64,000 nt of DNA from Budorcas taxicolor. Lineage: Eukaryota > Chordata > Mammalia > Artiodactyla > Bovidae. The notes under the pieces were generated by a model, which ran no database searches, was not told the DNA's origin, and saw only the letters and a list, made by a program, of their open reading frames with translations. The position numbers and the translations under genes were made by a program. Shown piece by piece: positions 35,298 to 46,300 of this stretch (the first letter of the stretch is position 1; each line of letters starts with the position of its first letter). The stretch spans positions 16,696,001 through 16,760,000 of the forward strand of contig NC_068913.1 of assembly GCF_023091745.1 (NCBI RefSeq). Reading direction: 5' to 3'.

Positions 35298-36769
35298 TGT
35301 CATTCAGGATTCAGGGAAATAAAATCCATATTTATAATGTTTCCCCATCCTTAGCAACTGATAGAGATATTAGACAGAAAACTCACAAGGATAAAGAACT
35401 GAACAATATAATCAACCAACAGGATATAATTGACATATACAGAATATAATTGACATATTCTTCATCCAACAACTGCAGAATATACCTTTTTTTTCCTAAG
35501 TATTCATGGACTATTCACCAAGACAGTACATATCCTGGGCCATGAAACAAACCTCAAAGCATTTCAAATAATTCAGATTGTACAGCATATGTTCTCTGAC
35601 AAAAGTGAAAATTAAAACAAATCTCTAAACAATTACATCTTAAACAAAAGTGTCTCTAAATAATTCCTATGTTAAAGAATAAGCCTCAAAGAAAATAAAA
35701 GCAAACATACAATTGAATAAATATGAAAATACAACATAAAATATATGGAATGTATCTAAAGTAGTGCCGAGAAGGAAATTTATAGCCCTAAGTGTTACAT
35801 TTAAAAGAGAAAACATCTAAAATAAATAATTTACTACTTCAAGAAACTAGAAAAAAATTCAAAGAAAACAGAAAAAGAAATAGTAAGAGCAAAAATAATA
35901 CCAATGAACTTGATAGCAAGAAAACAAGAGAAGAAATTAGTAAAGAGAAAAAACTGGTTTCTTGAAAAAAATGAATAGAATTGATAAACTTCCAGCAAGT
36001 CTAACAAATATAAAATGAGAAAAAGACACAAACCACTGATATCAAAACTAAACCAAGAGATATGACTGAAGACTCTGAAGCCATTAGAAGAAATACTATG
36101 AACAACTATGATTCTAAATTCAAGAGCTTAGAAGAAATAGAACGACTCCTCAAAAACCACCAGCTAGCAAAATTAAAGCAAGATAAAATGGATAATCTGA
36201 ATACTCATAACCATCAAAGAAACTTCATTTATAATTTAAAATCTGCTGAAAAGAAAGCTCCAGGTCCAGATGGTTTCACTAAATAATTCTATCAAACATT
36301 TAAAGAATTAACATGAATTTTACACAATGTCTTCCCGCAAACAGAAGAGGAGGTATTACTTCTCAACTCATTTTATGAGATCAATATTACCTTGCTACCT
36401 AAAGCAGACAAAGATAATAATAAACTAATATCTAACAAAGATAATAATAAACTAATGAATGAACAAAGAAAACTAATAAACCAATATATTTCATGAGCTT
36501 AGAAACCAAAATCCTCAATAAAATATTAGCAAATCAAATTCAACAATGTATAAGAAGAAGTATGTATCATGGCCAAGTGGGTTTTGTTCAGGTATGCAAA
36601 ATTGGTTCAACATTTAAAAATCAACCAACATAAACTACCACCTCAATCAGATAAAGAAGAAAAACAACATGACTATATCAATTGACATGGCAAAAGCACT
36701 TTACATTTCTGGTCCATACCAGTGTGAATAGATAAAGCTAATAAAATCTGTATCAAAAGGAAAGAAATG

Positions 36770-37000
36770 TGTTATTTTATTCACATCTATAGTTTTATCA
36801 CAGGAAATAATTTTTTTAGGTAAATATCACAGGTAAGAAATTTCCATTTTCTAAAATAATGAACATAATATGAGGACCAACAAAGAAATGTTCTTTGGCA
36901 CAGCAATAAAGTCACAGCTTTCAAGTGGTCCAAAATGCCCAACTCAGCTTTGGGCATGAGGGACTTAATATGAGCTCTTCTGGAGTGTTTGAAATAGTTC
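36770..37000. other. No gene or recognised repeat
   Basis: Nothing supportable. Confidence 0.3.
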
Positions 37001-37004
37001 AGAT

Positions 37005-37130
37005 GTTACTTCAAATCCCAGATTCACTATGTACCTCTTGTGTTATCAAGAGACTCATCCTCTGTAAATCTTAATTTTCTAACCTATAAAATAGGAACAG
37101 TTATGTCTATTTCTTATAACAGCTATTCAA
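37005..37130 (-). repeat. MIR SINE, antisense
   Basis: caaatcccagattcactatg, agagactcatcctctgtaaatc, tctaacctataaaatagg: clear antisense MIR core. Confidence 0.6.
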
Positions 37131-37379
37131 AAAATTATAGCTGAATCTACTGTTGGATGATCAAGAGTATAAACAACAAATGAGATCCCCAAACAGAGCC
37201 ATCTCAGTGAGGTTAGTCAAGCATCTTTCACAAAATTATTTTTATATGTATTCTTTCATTTCCATCTTACTCTGTTTTTCTAGAAGCAAAAAACAGGCGA
37301 AAGAGAGCTGGTGGAAAAAAAGCTATCTACTAGAATCATGAGCTTAGATTGCTCATGGTACTTTGAAATATCATGGTCT

Positions 37380-37688
37380 CTTACAGACTTAGCGAATGAA
37401 CTCGTGGTTACCGGGGGGAAAGCTGGAGGGAAGGGATAGTTAGGGATTTTGGGATCGACATGCAATAATACATACTTCTGTATTTAAAATGGGTAACCAA
37501 CAAGGTCCTACTTGGTCCCTACAGCACAGGAAACTCTGCTCAGTGTTATGTGGCAGCCTGGATAGGTGGGCAGTTTGAGAAAGAATTGAAACATATATAT
37601 GTATGGCTGATTCCCTTCACTGTCTACCTTAAACTATCACAAAATTGTTAATTGGTTATATTCCAAAATAAAAGGTTTTTAAAAAGAG
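37380..37688 (+). mobile_element. L1 3' UTR fragment
   Basis: Sense L1 3' UTR: gaatgaactcgtggttaccgg, gggaagggatagttagggattttggg, aaccaacaaggtcctac, tatgtggcagcctggatagg, atcacaaaattgttaattgg, ending in aaaataaaagg. Confidence 0.82.
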
Positions 37689-37689
37689 A

Positions 37690-38920
37690 GAGAAAATCAT
37701 GTTCTTTTGTTCTTCTCTCTTGAGGTTAAATTTCTCAGGTTTTCACTGGTTTCTCATTGTGGCAGGCATGGGAAGTTTTTCACCCAATAAGCATTCTCCC
37801 TTTTCCTCATTACCAGAACTCTGATTTTGTACAGGACAACAATGAGCCAAATTAAAGATACGTTCTTCCTCCTCCCTCCCTGCAGATTGAGCCAGAACTG
37901 ATAGTAAAGTCTTCGAGTTTAATTTCAGCTGTGCAGCTAGAACTTGCAGACAAGGCTTTCCTATTGTCCTCAGTTCTGGCTAATGAGATTTAAGTAAATA
38001 CCTATTGGGTGGTCCTAAGAGAAAAAAAAAAAATTTTTTTTCCTATTTAAAACAGGACAGGTTGAGCTGGCATGCACCTTTTCCCTTTACCACTCCCATA
38101 CTTTTTTTTTTTTTACTGCCTGAAATGCAGTTACAATGCCTAGAGGTGGAGAAGCCATCTCATGGCCAAGGAAACAAAAGCCACACATCAATAGATGGGA
38201 TGGGGGAGCAGGATTTGGATTATGTGCAGCTGATATAGTCCTACCTGATTTTTGTGAAGCTTAAGTTCCTGTCCTCTCATCGTGTGGATGGCTGCTGTCT
38301 TGGAGGTTTTGTGTATCTGAGATGCACCCAGAACCAAGAATGATCGGCGTCAGCCCAGAGGAATCTGTCTCCTAAAGCTCTTGCTTTACATCGTTGTTCA
38401 TGCTTCAGTTGCAGTATCAGTTTCTATACAGAATTCATGCTTTACCATTCATCTTTCACTCTTTCCTATTATCGAGGTCAAATATACTCACCTTGTTTTC
38501 TATATTATAGCCTCTTTTTTCTGTGTTCAAGTCCTTGAAGCCACATAAATAGCTACTAAATTACTTTCTCCTCTTCTTGGTTATAACTCACAAAGCTGCA
38601 AACACACAGCCGTAATCCATCCCTGCCAATACTGCTATTTACTATAAGGAAGGGAAATCTCTGTGGGGATCATCAGGGAAGACTTGTCTGCAATTCAACC
38701 ACTGACATTAAACTCCAAGATTTCTCTAGAATTTTCCGGTTCAGCCCAATCAGTGGCTCCAAGAATCTGTCATATCCCCCCACTAATGAGATCACACTCT
38801 GGATTCACAATGGTAACTTTTCATTTTCATGTGTATTCTACTTTTCAGAAAAGTTCAAACTCCCTTAACTGTATAAAAATTCATAAAATTGCTGACCTCA
38901 ATTTATTTCAATGTGTCTAA
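37690..38920. other. No gene or recognised repeat
   Basis: Includes A/T homopolymer runs near 38022-38041 and 38103-38114. No supportable gene. Confidence 0.4.
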
Positions 38921-38924
38921 GCTT

Positions 38925-39130
38925 TCCAGGTGGTACTAATGGTAAAGAATCCAGCTGCCAATGCAAGAGAAGCTAGTTTGATCACTGGGTCAGGAAGATC
39001 CCCTGGAGAAGGAAATGGCAACCCACTCCAGTATTCTTGCCTGGGAAATCCCATGGACAGAGGAGCCTGGTGGGCTATAGTCCAGGGGGTCACAAAGACT
39101 CAGACACAACTTAGCGACTGAACAAGCAGG
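38925..39130 (+). repeat. Bov-tA SINE
   Basis: Sense copy: gctttccaggtggtactaatgg, gatcactgggtcagg, caacccactccagtattcttgcc, acttagcgactgaac. Confidence 0.93.
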
Positions 39131-39184
39131 CTAAGTTCAGGTTCCCACAAAAGTAGAGTGTGAGGCAGGAAGATGGGTACAGGT

Positions 39185-39231
39185 TTGTTTTTCTTTCTTT
39201 CTTTCTTTCTTTTTTTTTTTTTTTTTTTTTT
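39185..39231. repeat. (TTTC)n / poly-T simple repeat
   Basis: Four to five TTTC units run into about 23 T. It could be the reversed tail of an unrecognised retrocopy. Confidence 0.9.
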
Positions 39232-40644
39232 GAGGTGTGTGGTGGGAGGTGATACCATGAAGCAGCAGCAAGGGGCAGAGAAGATGAAGACTGAGACAGA
39301 GAAGGCAGAAAGCCCAGATGTAGATGTGTGACTGAGCTAGTTACCACCTTTTCACCCTCTGAGAAGCCATCCCTCTGAAGGACAGGATGCTACACTTGGA
39401 GGGTTTCTCCTGGAAAAATCTCCTGAGGCCTAGGTCATGTCTGTATGCCGAAGGAGCCCCCAGAGGCAATAGTGAAGCTGGAGAGAGGAGAGGCTCTGTG
39501 GGATCCTGAGATGGATGGGTCATATGCACAGGAATTTTCTACAGCAGCTGCAGCTGGAGGCAGAGCTGAGGCAGCCTGGGGCCCCTTGAGTCTCTGCTTT
39601 TGCATTTTCCAAGCATAATTCAAATAGATAAGATGCTTTCAGTGGGTATGCTATCTATCAAATTATTTGTGATAAATAATCAATAAAAAATTTCAAAAGT
39701 CCCGGGATACTAACAGATTTAATTAAAATTAGTGAAATTCTATTGTAGCGGAAAGTTCACAGTACCATTAAAACTGCTTTATACTAATAGAGTGTATTAA
39801 AAATCTAAACCATCTTTGAGCAAGAAATTAGATTAAGGCAAATTTTCGGTCTCCTCTTAGAAATTTTACACATTTCACTTCTTCTCATCTTTGTTATTGA
39901 CTTATCTTATACATTCTTGTTTTAAGGGCTCTTCATGGCCAGGATTTCATTTTAATCACAGCCTTCTTAGGAATGGACTCTTGCCTGGTCTAAATCTAGT
40001 CAAGACTATCCATAACGGGGTCACCTGACTTAGGTCTGTTTGCAGACATGTAGGAAGGTAAAGCTAAGAAATACTCTAAGGGAGAATTTATCTTCATGAA
40101 TACGAAAAGGAGCCAGAGACTGGGGCTTGATTGTGGGCCTATCTAGAATTCCCTGGGGAGCAGAATCTGAGGTTCAAAATCAGATCAGCACGGCGAAGGT
40201 CAGGAAATAATGGGAAATGAAGTAGAGAAAGATGGGACACAACGGACTGTGACGTGTTACAATGCCAGTCATGACTCTTCAGCATAACTTCCCAACAAAG
40301 AGACACGGCTGACGGCTCTGCAAGCAGTTTCCTCGGCAAGCCAGTCTTCTTTAAGTGTAATCTCTTTAGCCTGCTCCTGAAAGGGAGCCTTAAAGGGGAG
40401 GGCCGTGTGGTCCAGGTAGAACTGTCCATCTCAATGCCCATCCCAGGTAATAGGGCTGTAAGGCAGGAGACCACAGGAAGGCAAGCAGAGAGCTGAGCGG
40501 AGAGCAGCCCGAGTTAGGCATCCCATGGCCCTGTCTTAAGGAAGCGTGGAGCCCCTGCTACTGGCAACCTCAGGGCTACACTAAGCACTTCCCTTCCCAG
40601 AGCGTGCGTGCTCAGCTTCTCCATAACTTCTGTGATTTCCCTAG
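39232..40644. other. No gene recognised; GC-richer unique block about 40100-40640
   Basis: No known repeat. The right part holds roughly a dozen CpGs in 460 bp (gcacggcgaagg, ggactgtgacgtg, cacggctgacggc, agagcgtgcgtgc), more than neighbouring non-repeat DNA. The minus-strand frame 40139-40474 (111 codons) has no recognised domain. Confidence 0.35.
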
Positions 40645-40858
40645 GCATGCATGCTTCCTCAGTCATGTCTGATTCTTTGTGACCCTATGGGCCATAGCCT
40701 GCCAGTCTCCTCTGTCCAGGGCTTCTCCAGGCAAGCATACTGGAGTGGGTTGCCATTGCCTCCCCCGGTGGATCTTCCCAACCCAGGGATCAAACCTGTG
40801 TCTCCAGCATCTCCTGCATTGCAGGCAGATTTTTTACCTGCTGAGCCAACAGGGCTTC
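40645..40858 (-). repeat. Bov-tA SINE, antisense
   Basis: From gcatgcatgcttcctcagtcatg to acctgctgagccaacagggc. Confidence 0.92.
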
Positions 40859-40859
40859 T

Positions 40860-41800
40860 GGATTGATCCAGGTGTTGTCCACTATCTTTCCTACCACCAT
40901 TCCCCATGAATGGGCTCTCTTAAGAGAGCCAGAGTCTTTTCTTTCTCCCTTGCAAATAAAACAGATTGGTAGGAAGAGGAGGGAATAAAATTTAAAGTAA
41001 AAACTTCTAGAAATCTGCCTTATGTGACTGAATCTAATTCTCGTTAAAAATTTAAAAAGATAGCTTAGAATTCCTGGAAATGTCAGTGGAGTTTGAAAAT
41101 TAGCTTAACTGGACAGCTGACTTATTATTATTATTTAGTTGATATAGTTGGTTTCTTCCAGGATTTATAGACCTGAATGTCTTCTCTCTGAAGGTTTTAA
41201 AACCCTGTTATTATCCGTTGCATTAAAACTGTCAATCCAATGTTGCTAACAGCATTGATGATAAAGATACAATAACCCAAACATAAATTTAAGTATATAA
41301 TGATACTGAAAGCATTAAAAAGCTTATTTACATTTTGTGTTGCTTCTGGATATAAATGTCAACCCTGCCAAGTAAATTTATACAAGCAGTTGAGAGAACA
41401 CGCCCTTGTTCTCCCTGAGGAAAATCCATTCAGAAGGCCCTTATTTCACACTCTTGAATTTCAATATGCCAGTACCTAACAACCCTCCCAGTCATAATCT
41501 CCCAGAAAGTATGACAATTAGCATCCAGCCTCCAAGCATCTTCAATCAAGACTGGCTTCTGTTCTGAAATCCTGGCACAGATTCCACTCTAACCAGGCTC
41601 TCACAAAAATCTCCTGGGGATCCAGGAAACTTCAGTGGAGACAAAAACCAATGGACGTGCTTATAAAACATGAGCAGATTTGGACACTCACTGTAAAGTC
41701 GGGAGCAGGATCAGGAACCTAAATATTTAACAAGTGTATCAGGTGACTCTATAAATATAATTTTTTTTAAGCCTGTTTTTGAAGGTACACTTTTTTCCTT
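40860..41800. other. No gene or recognised repeat
   Basis: AT-rich. A short TTA run lies near 41123. Nothing supportable. Confidence 0.4.
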
Positions 41801-41823
41801 TTTTTTTTTAGTGAGTTTAAGTT

Positions 41824-42044
41824 GTGAAAGTGAAAGTGAAATTGAAGTCGCTCAGTCGTGTCTGACTCTTTGCGACCCCATGGACTGTAGCCTACCAGGC
41901 TCCTCCCTTCATGGGATTCTCCAGGCAAGTGTACCAGAGTGGGTTGCCATTTCCTTCTCCAGGGGATCTTCCCAACCCAGGGATCAAACCTGGGTCTCCC
42001 ACATTCCAGGCAGACGCTTTAACCTGTGAGCCACCAGGGAAGCT
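41824..42044 (-). repeat. Bov-tA SINE in LTR-like end
   Basis: Antisense copy from gaagtcgctcagtcgtg to gagccaccagggaagc. Flanked by GAGTTTAAGTT (41813-41823) and GAGTTAAGTT (42046-42055), a target duplication with one T lost. Confidence 0.92.
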
Positions 42045-42045
42045 G

Positions 42046-42200
42046 GAGTTAAGTTTTAGTTGGAGCAAAATGAGGACTGCAGGAGGCAGCATCTCAGATA
42101 GCTCTGAGAGACTGCTCCAAAGCAGCAGGGGGGGAAAGTCAATATACAAGGTTTTGGTGAAGGGGGAGTTCAATGCCATGAAGTACTCACTTTACCAAAG
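42046..42200 (-). repeat. LTR-like repeat, left copy
   Basis: Shares its core (42065-42118) with 46090-46148. Similarity fades beyond gagactgctcc. By orientation this would be the 3' LTR. Confidence 0.45.
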
Positions 42201-43147
42201 TTTTTTGTTTGTCATGAGGATCTGATGGCACCATGGAGGGATTTAGTGCTTCTCTAGACATGAGGAGATGCAAGGATTGAGATCATAGAATCTGTTCCTA
42301 AAAACATCCAACTATCGAAAGACCTGTCCTACCAGATTCCCAGGAGCACAGAGTGCCTCACTCCACCCTGAACTCCCTCAGGGATTGTTGCAGGTCAGCA
42401 GCTACAGCAGCATGGGGTTCAGTCTCCAGAGGCAGATGGCAAATGCCTTCGTTGTTCAGTCTTTGATGATGCTCTTGGTAAGTGCTAATTTGTAATTGAC
42501 ACGGCCCCCCTTGTGGTCATAAATCCGGCTTTGGGGGGCATTTCATGACCATTTTGTCCCGTGTTGCTGGGAAGGCTCGTTTCCAGTTCTGAAGAAGGGT
42601 TTTGTTGATAGGCCACTCAATGTGCTATCACTGGACCAAGTCTTAATAGTCAAAGACCTCTTCTAGCTATGTCTTCTAGTTATGGTCCAGGAAAGGATTC
42701 CCTTTATTGCATCTTCCCATATCTAGAGTTATACTATTACAATCATTGATCATATATCGAGTTATACTTTTGATCAACTGCTTCAAGTCTAGTCAACATT
42801 ATTTTCATTGGAGGCTCAGTCATCCACTTGGTGATACAAGAAACAATAATCTTGTGAAACAGGCAAAATACAAAGAGTAGTCAATAACATTAGTGGAATT
42901 AAAAGTAAATAGTTTAGCCATGAGCCTCCCACACCCAAACCAGTTTTTTAAAAGATTGTCAAGACTAGGGAATGGGTTGCTTAAAACAGAAGTCTGATTT
43001 TTCATATGGCTCATCAAATGTATTACATTAAAGGATTTATCAGGTATAAAAATATAGCATTCACTTTGAATTATAGCACAGATATCTCCCTGAGATGCTG
43101 TAAGGTGTCAAGGGCCTTGCAGTTATGTAGCACTGCCTTTCTCATCA

Positions 43148-44345
43148 TCAGTTCAGTTCAGTTGCTCAGTCATGTCCAACTCTGTGACTCCATGGAGTGC
43201 AGCATGCCAGGACTCCAGATCCAGCACCAACTCCTGGAGTTTACTCAAACTCACGTCCATTGAGTCGGTGATGCCATCTGACCATCTCATCCTCTGTCAT
43301 CCCCTGCTCCTCCCACCTTCAATCTTTCCCAGCATCAGGGTATTTTCAAATGAGTCCATTCTTCATATCAGGTGGCCAAAGTATTGGAGTTTCAGCTTCA
43401 GCATCAGTCCTGCCAATGAATATTCAGGACTGATTTCCTTTAGGATGGACTAGCCTCCAAGCATCTAGTCTTGGATCTCCTTGCAGTCCAAAGGCCTCTC
43501 AAGAGTCTTCTCCAACACCACAGTTCAAAACCATCCATTCTTCAGCACTCAGCTTTCTTTATAGTCCAACTCTCACATCCATACACGACTAGTGGAAAAA
43601 CCTAGCTTTGACTAGACAGACCTTTGTTGGCAAAGTAATGTCTCTGCTTTTTAATATGCTCTCTGGGTTGGTCATAACTTTAATTCCAATGAGCAAGCGT
43701 CTTTTAATTTCATGGCTGCAGTCACCATCTGCAGTGATTTTGGAGCCCAAGAAAAGAAAGTCTGTCACTATTTCCACTGTTTCTCCATCTATTTGCCATG
43801 AAGTTATGGGACCAGATGCCATGATCTTAGTTCTATGGGTGTTGAGTTTTAAGCCAACTTTTTCACTCTCCTCTTTCACTTTCAAGAGGCCCTTTAGTTC
43901 TTCTTCACTTTCTGCCATAAGGATGGTGTCATCTGCATATCTGAGGTTATTGATATTTCTCCTGGTAATCTTGATTCCAGCTTGTGCTTCATCCAGCCCG
44001 GCATTTCTCATGATGTACTCTGTATATAAGTTAAATAAGCAGCGTGACAACATACAGCCTTGATGTACTCCTTTTCCAATTTGGAACCAGTCTGTTGTTC
44101 ATGTCTGGTTCTAACTCTTGTTTCTTGACATGCATACAGATTTCTTAGGAGGCAGGTCAGATGGTCTGGTATTCCCATCTCTTAAAGAATTTTCCACAGC
44201 TTGTTGCAATCCACACAGTCAAAGGCTTTGGAATAGTCAATAAAGCAAAGGTAGATGTTTTTCTGGAACTCTCTTGCTTTTTCAATGATTCAATGGATGT
44301 TGGCAGTTTGATCCCTGGTTCCTCTGCCTTTTCTAAATCATAGAG
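43148..44345 (-). mobile_element. BovB LINE, 5'-truncated, 1.2 kb
   Basis: From the reversed CTGAA tail (gttcagttcagttgctcag) through antisense ORF2 to RT motif A and just upstream (aaaggctttggaatagtcaataaagc). It interrupts the retrovirus-like region. Confidence 0.93.
43589..44053 (-). pseudogene. BovB ORF2 RT fragment with YADD
   Basis: A 154-codon open stretch of BovB ORF2 covering the end of the RT palm and part of the thumb. The catalytic YADD is at residues 39-42, followed by the ILMAESEEELKGLL block and the FLFLGSKITADGDCSHEIKRRLL block. The frame breaks on both sides: motif A (44235-44260 region) lies in another frame, and the C-terminus beyond 43589 is frameshifted. It encodes no complete enzyme. 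Confidence 0.88.
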
Positions 44346-44451
44346 ATCTCATCATTCAATAGTTTAATAGCCCAGTTAGCATCACTTAAAACTTATGAAA
44401 GTTGTTAAGGCTTCAATATGGCCAATTACATCCTCCAACCCCAATGAAGGT

Positions 44452-44468
44452 GCACACACACACACACA
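44452..44468. repeat. (CA)n microsatellite, short
   Basis: About eight CA units inside the retrovirus-like interior. Confidence 0.9.
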
Positions 44469-45144
44469 TACAAGCTGCTAAATGGTCATACCAGTAGAAT
44501 GCAGATGTTTGACCCATTGGGACCATACCAATGGTAGATTGGTTAAGGTTACTTCCACTTTGTTAACTGTATGACCTTAAAGTCATGAGAAACCCAGGCT
44601 ATACCTTTGTATCCATTCCTGTAAATGTCAAGGCCATAAATTAGCACCACAAATCCAGAGTTCCATACCAATCACTCTCTCTAAGGGTAATGATAGTCAT
44701 AGTTCATAAAGTACCCAGCCTTGTCTCATAATTACCAGGTTGATCATTTTTAGTATGATTTAACCATTTCTAACATAGAAGAGCTTTTAAATTTAAATAA
44801 TCATAGCCAGGTGTTAACCATGCAGATCCTCCCCCTAACTGTGGGAGTTTCCTTTTAACAGATGAGAGGTTAACTTTTTATTGATAGTTAGGTCATCAGT
44901 CCAATTGAGTTTAAATGACCCTGAGAAAACTTAAATCTATGGCCAGTACCGGAGCAGGTATTATTGATTGGCCAGGTGAGAGGATCCTATCTAGTCATAT
45001 CATGAATAGACAGAATGGGACAGAACTGTCATCTAAAATAAATTTCCTAAGGAGTATCCAATCAGAGCCCTAGAAAATAGAAATCCACCAAGGTAACCCA
45101 GAAATACTAGACACAAGTAATTGGCCACAACCCAACAATTGGGT

Positions 45145-45413
45145 CAGAGAAGGCAATGGCACCCCACTCCAGTACTCTTGCCAGGAAAATCCCATGGACG
45201 GATGGCCTGGTGGGCTGCAATCCATGGGGTTGCTAAGAGTTGGACACGACTGAGGGACTTCACTTTCACTTTCCACTTTCATGCATTGGAGAAGGAAATG
45301 GCAACCCACTCCAGTGTTCTTGCCTGGAGAATCCGAGGGATGGGGGAGCCTGGTGGGCTGCCGTCTATGGGGTCGCACAGAGTCAGACATGACTGAAGCG
45401 ACTTAGCAGCAGC
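45145..45413 (+). repeat. Bov-A2 SINE
   Basis: Sense dimer: agaaggcaatggcacccc, spacer actttcatgcattgg, second unit, and the acttagcagcagc end. A weak AATTGG repeat on both sides may be the target duplication. Confidence 0.94.
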
Positions 45414-45901
45414 AAAAATTGGATTGAGTTTTAAACTAGCATAGAACTGTGTCCATGATAGAAAACATCTGATTGATAGGCATAGGTCCATGGAATCAGG
45501 AAAACATTATAAATGATCATACAAGTTAGATCAGCATCTTGGGCAAGCTGTCTGCTTCTGCCATCTTCTTCTCGTTCTAGTGCAGTGTAGTTTCCCCTGT
45601 GTGAGCATCGTTTTAAGGTGAGTTTGAGGTCAGTAGGCCTCCCTATAGACCAGTCCAGCTTAGGGGCCTTTGGAAGTGGGAGTTGACTCAAGAGTCAATT
45701 TCCCTTCAGTTTCACTGGGCATGAGCTAGATAAGAGTGCCTGATAGAAAGGCCCTTCCATCCAGGTTAGAGACAGTTCCTTAAATTATGTCTTCTTCCGG
45801 TCTTGGTTGCAGGTCATGTGTGAGGTATCTGATCTTCAACCAAAGACAGATTACTGAGATAAGTTTCAGAACAATCCTAGAGTGTCCCAACTTCATCCAT
45901 A

Positions 45902-45923
45902 CCCCGCCCCCACCCCCCACCCC
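45902..45923 (-). promoter_or_regulatory. Potential G-quadruplex motif
   Basis: The minus strand has four G-runs of 4, 6, 5 and 4 separated by single bases. This satisfies a canonical G4 pattern. It lies in the presumed leader of the retrovirus-like element. Confidence 0.6.
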
Positions 45924-46049
45924 AAGGAGGCGGATGGGCACAAGGGGCCCCTGCTGGTACCAGGGCTCCATTTCCACATGGAGTCCAGTTGAAGGAAGGA
46001 AGTCTATCCTGGGTTGCTTCGTTGGTCACCATAACTATCGACTAAAAAG

Positions 46050-46300
46050 CACGTACAACTTGAGAGTTGCAAGGTAAGTTTTACTGGGGGCAAAATGAGG
46101 ACTATAGCCCGGGAGACAGCATCTCAGATAGCCCTGAGAGACTGCTCCCTCTGCAGGTACTCTTAAAAGAGAATGATAAAGTCACAAGAACTATCCAGTG
46201 GGGCGTGTGTGTGTGTGTGTGTGTGTGTTTTGGGCAGAGGGGGAGATGGTGAGAGAGAGCAGAGCAAAAAACCACTCACACTGATGCCTAAGAACAGTGA
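46050..46300 (-). repeat. LTR-like repeat, right copy
   Basis: Contains the shared core at 46090-46148 and, to its left, ttgagagttgcaaggtaag, resembling an LTR U5 in minus sense. By orientation this would be the 5' LTR. Its right edge is not defined; a GT microsatellite lies within it. Confidence 0.45.
46205..46228. repeat. (GT)12 microsatellite
   Basis: Uninterrupted GT repeat of about 24 bp. Confidence 0.95.

Larger units (their letters stand above)
34080..36765 (+). mobile_element. Long decayed old L1 (ORF1 to ORF2 RT), two nested insertions
   Basis: Sense order is preserved. ORF1-like text includes aagcactttaacaattataaaaatg, gtagattttacccaatatgaacagc and gaagtgacataacatttttcc (34080-35160). 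ORF2 endonuclease text includes tatccatcc-type and accaagacagtacatatcctgggccatgaaac (35340-35800). RT text includes aaagctccaggtccagatgg, where the PGPDG motif survives at about 36253, and ccaagtgggttttgttcagg (to 36765). Many stops break the frames; the longest is about 74 codons. A BovB relic (34715-34995) and an L1 3' end (35203-35297) are inserted. L1 5' UTR-like sequence may extend left to about 33700. Confidence 0.75.
41800..46300 (-). mobile_element. Probable endogenous retrovirus remnant
   Basis: A block near the left end (42065-42118) recurs in the same orientation at 46090-46148, about 4 kb away. Both contain gcaaaatgaggact, gcatctcagatag and tgagagactgctcc. On the minus strand this reads like an LTR R/U5 segment with a poly(A)-signal-like agtaaaactt. 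Next, in minus sense, comes a possible primer-binding region (about 46030). The interior (42200-43140, 44350-45140, 45415-46030) matches no LINE or SINE I know. No gag, pol or env domain is readable in any frame, so it is a decayed, non-coding copy. A Bov-tA, a BovB and a Bov-A2 are inserted. Class not assignable. Confidence 0.5.
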
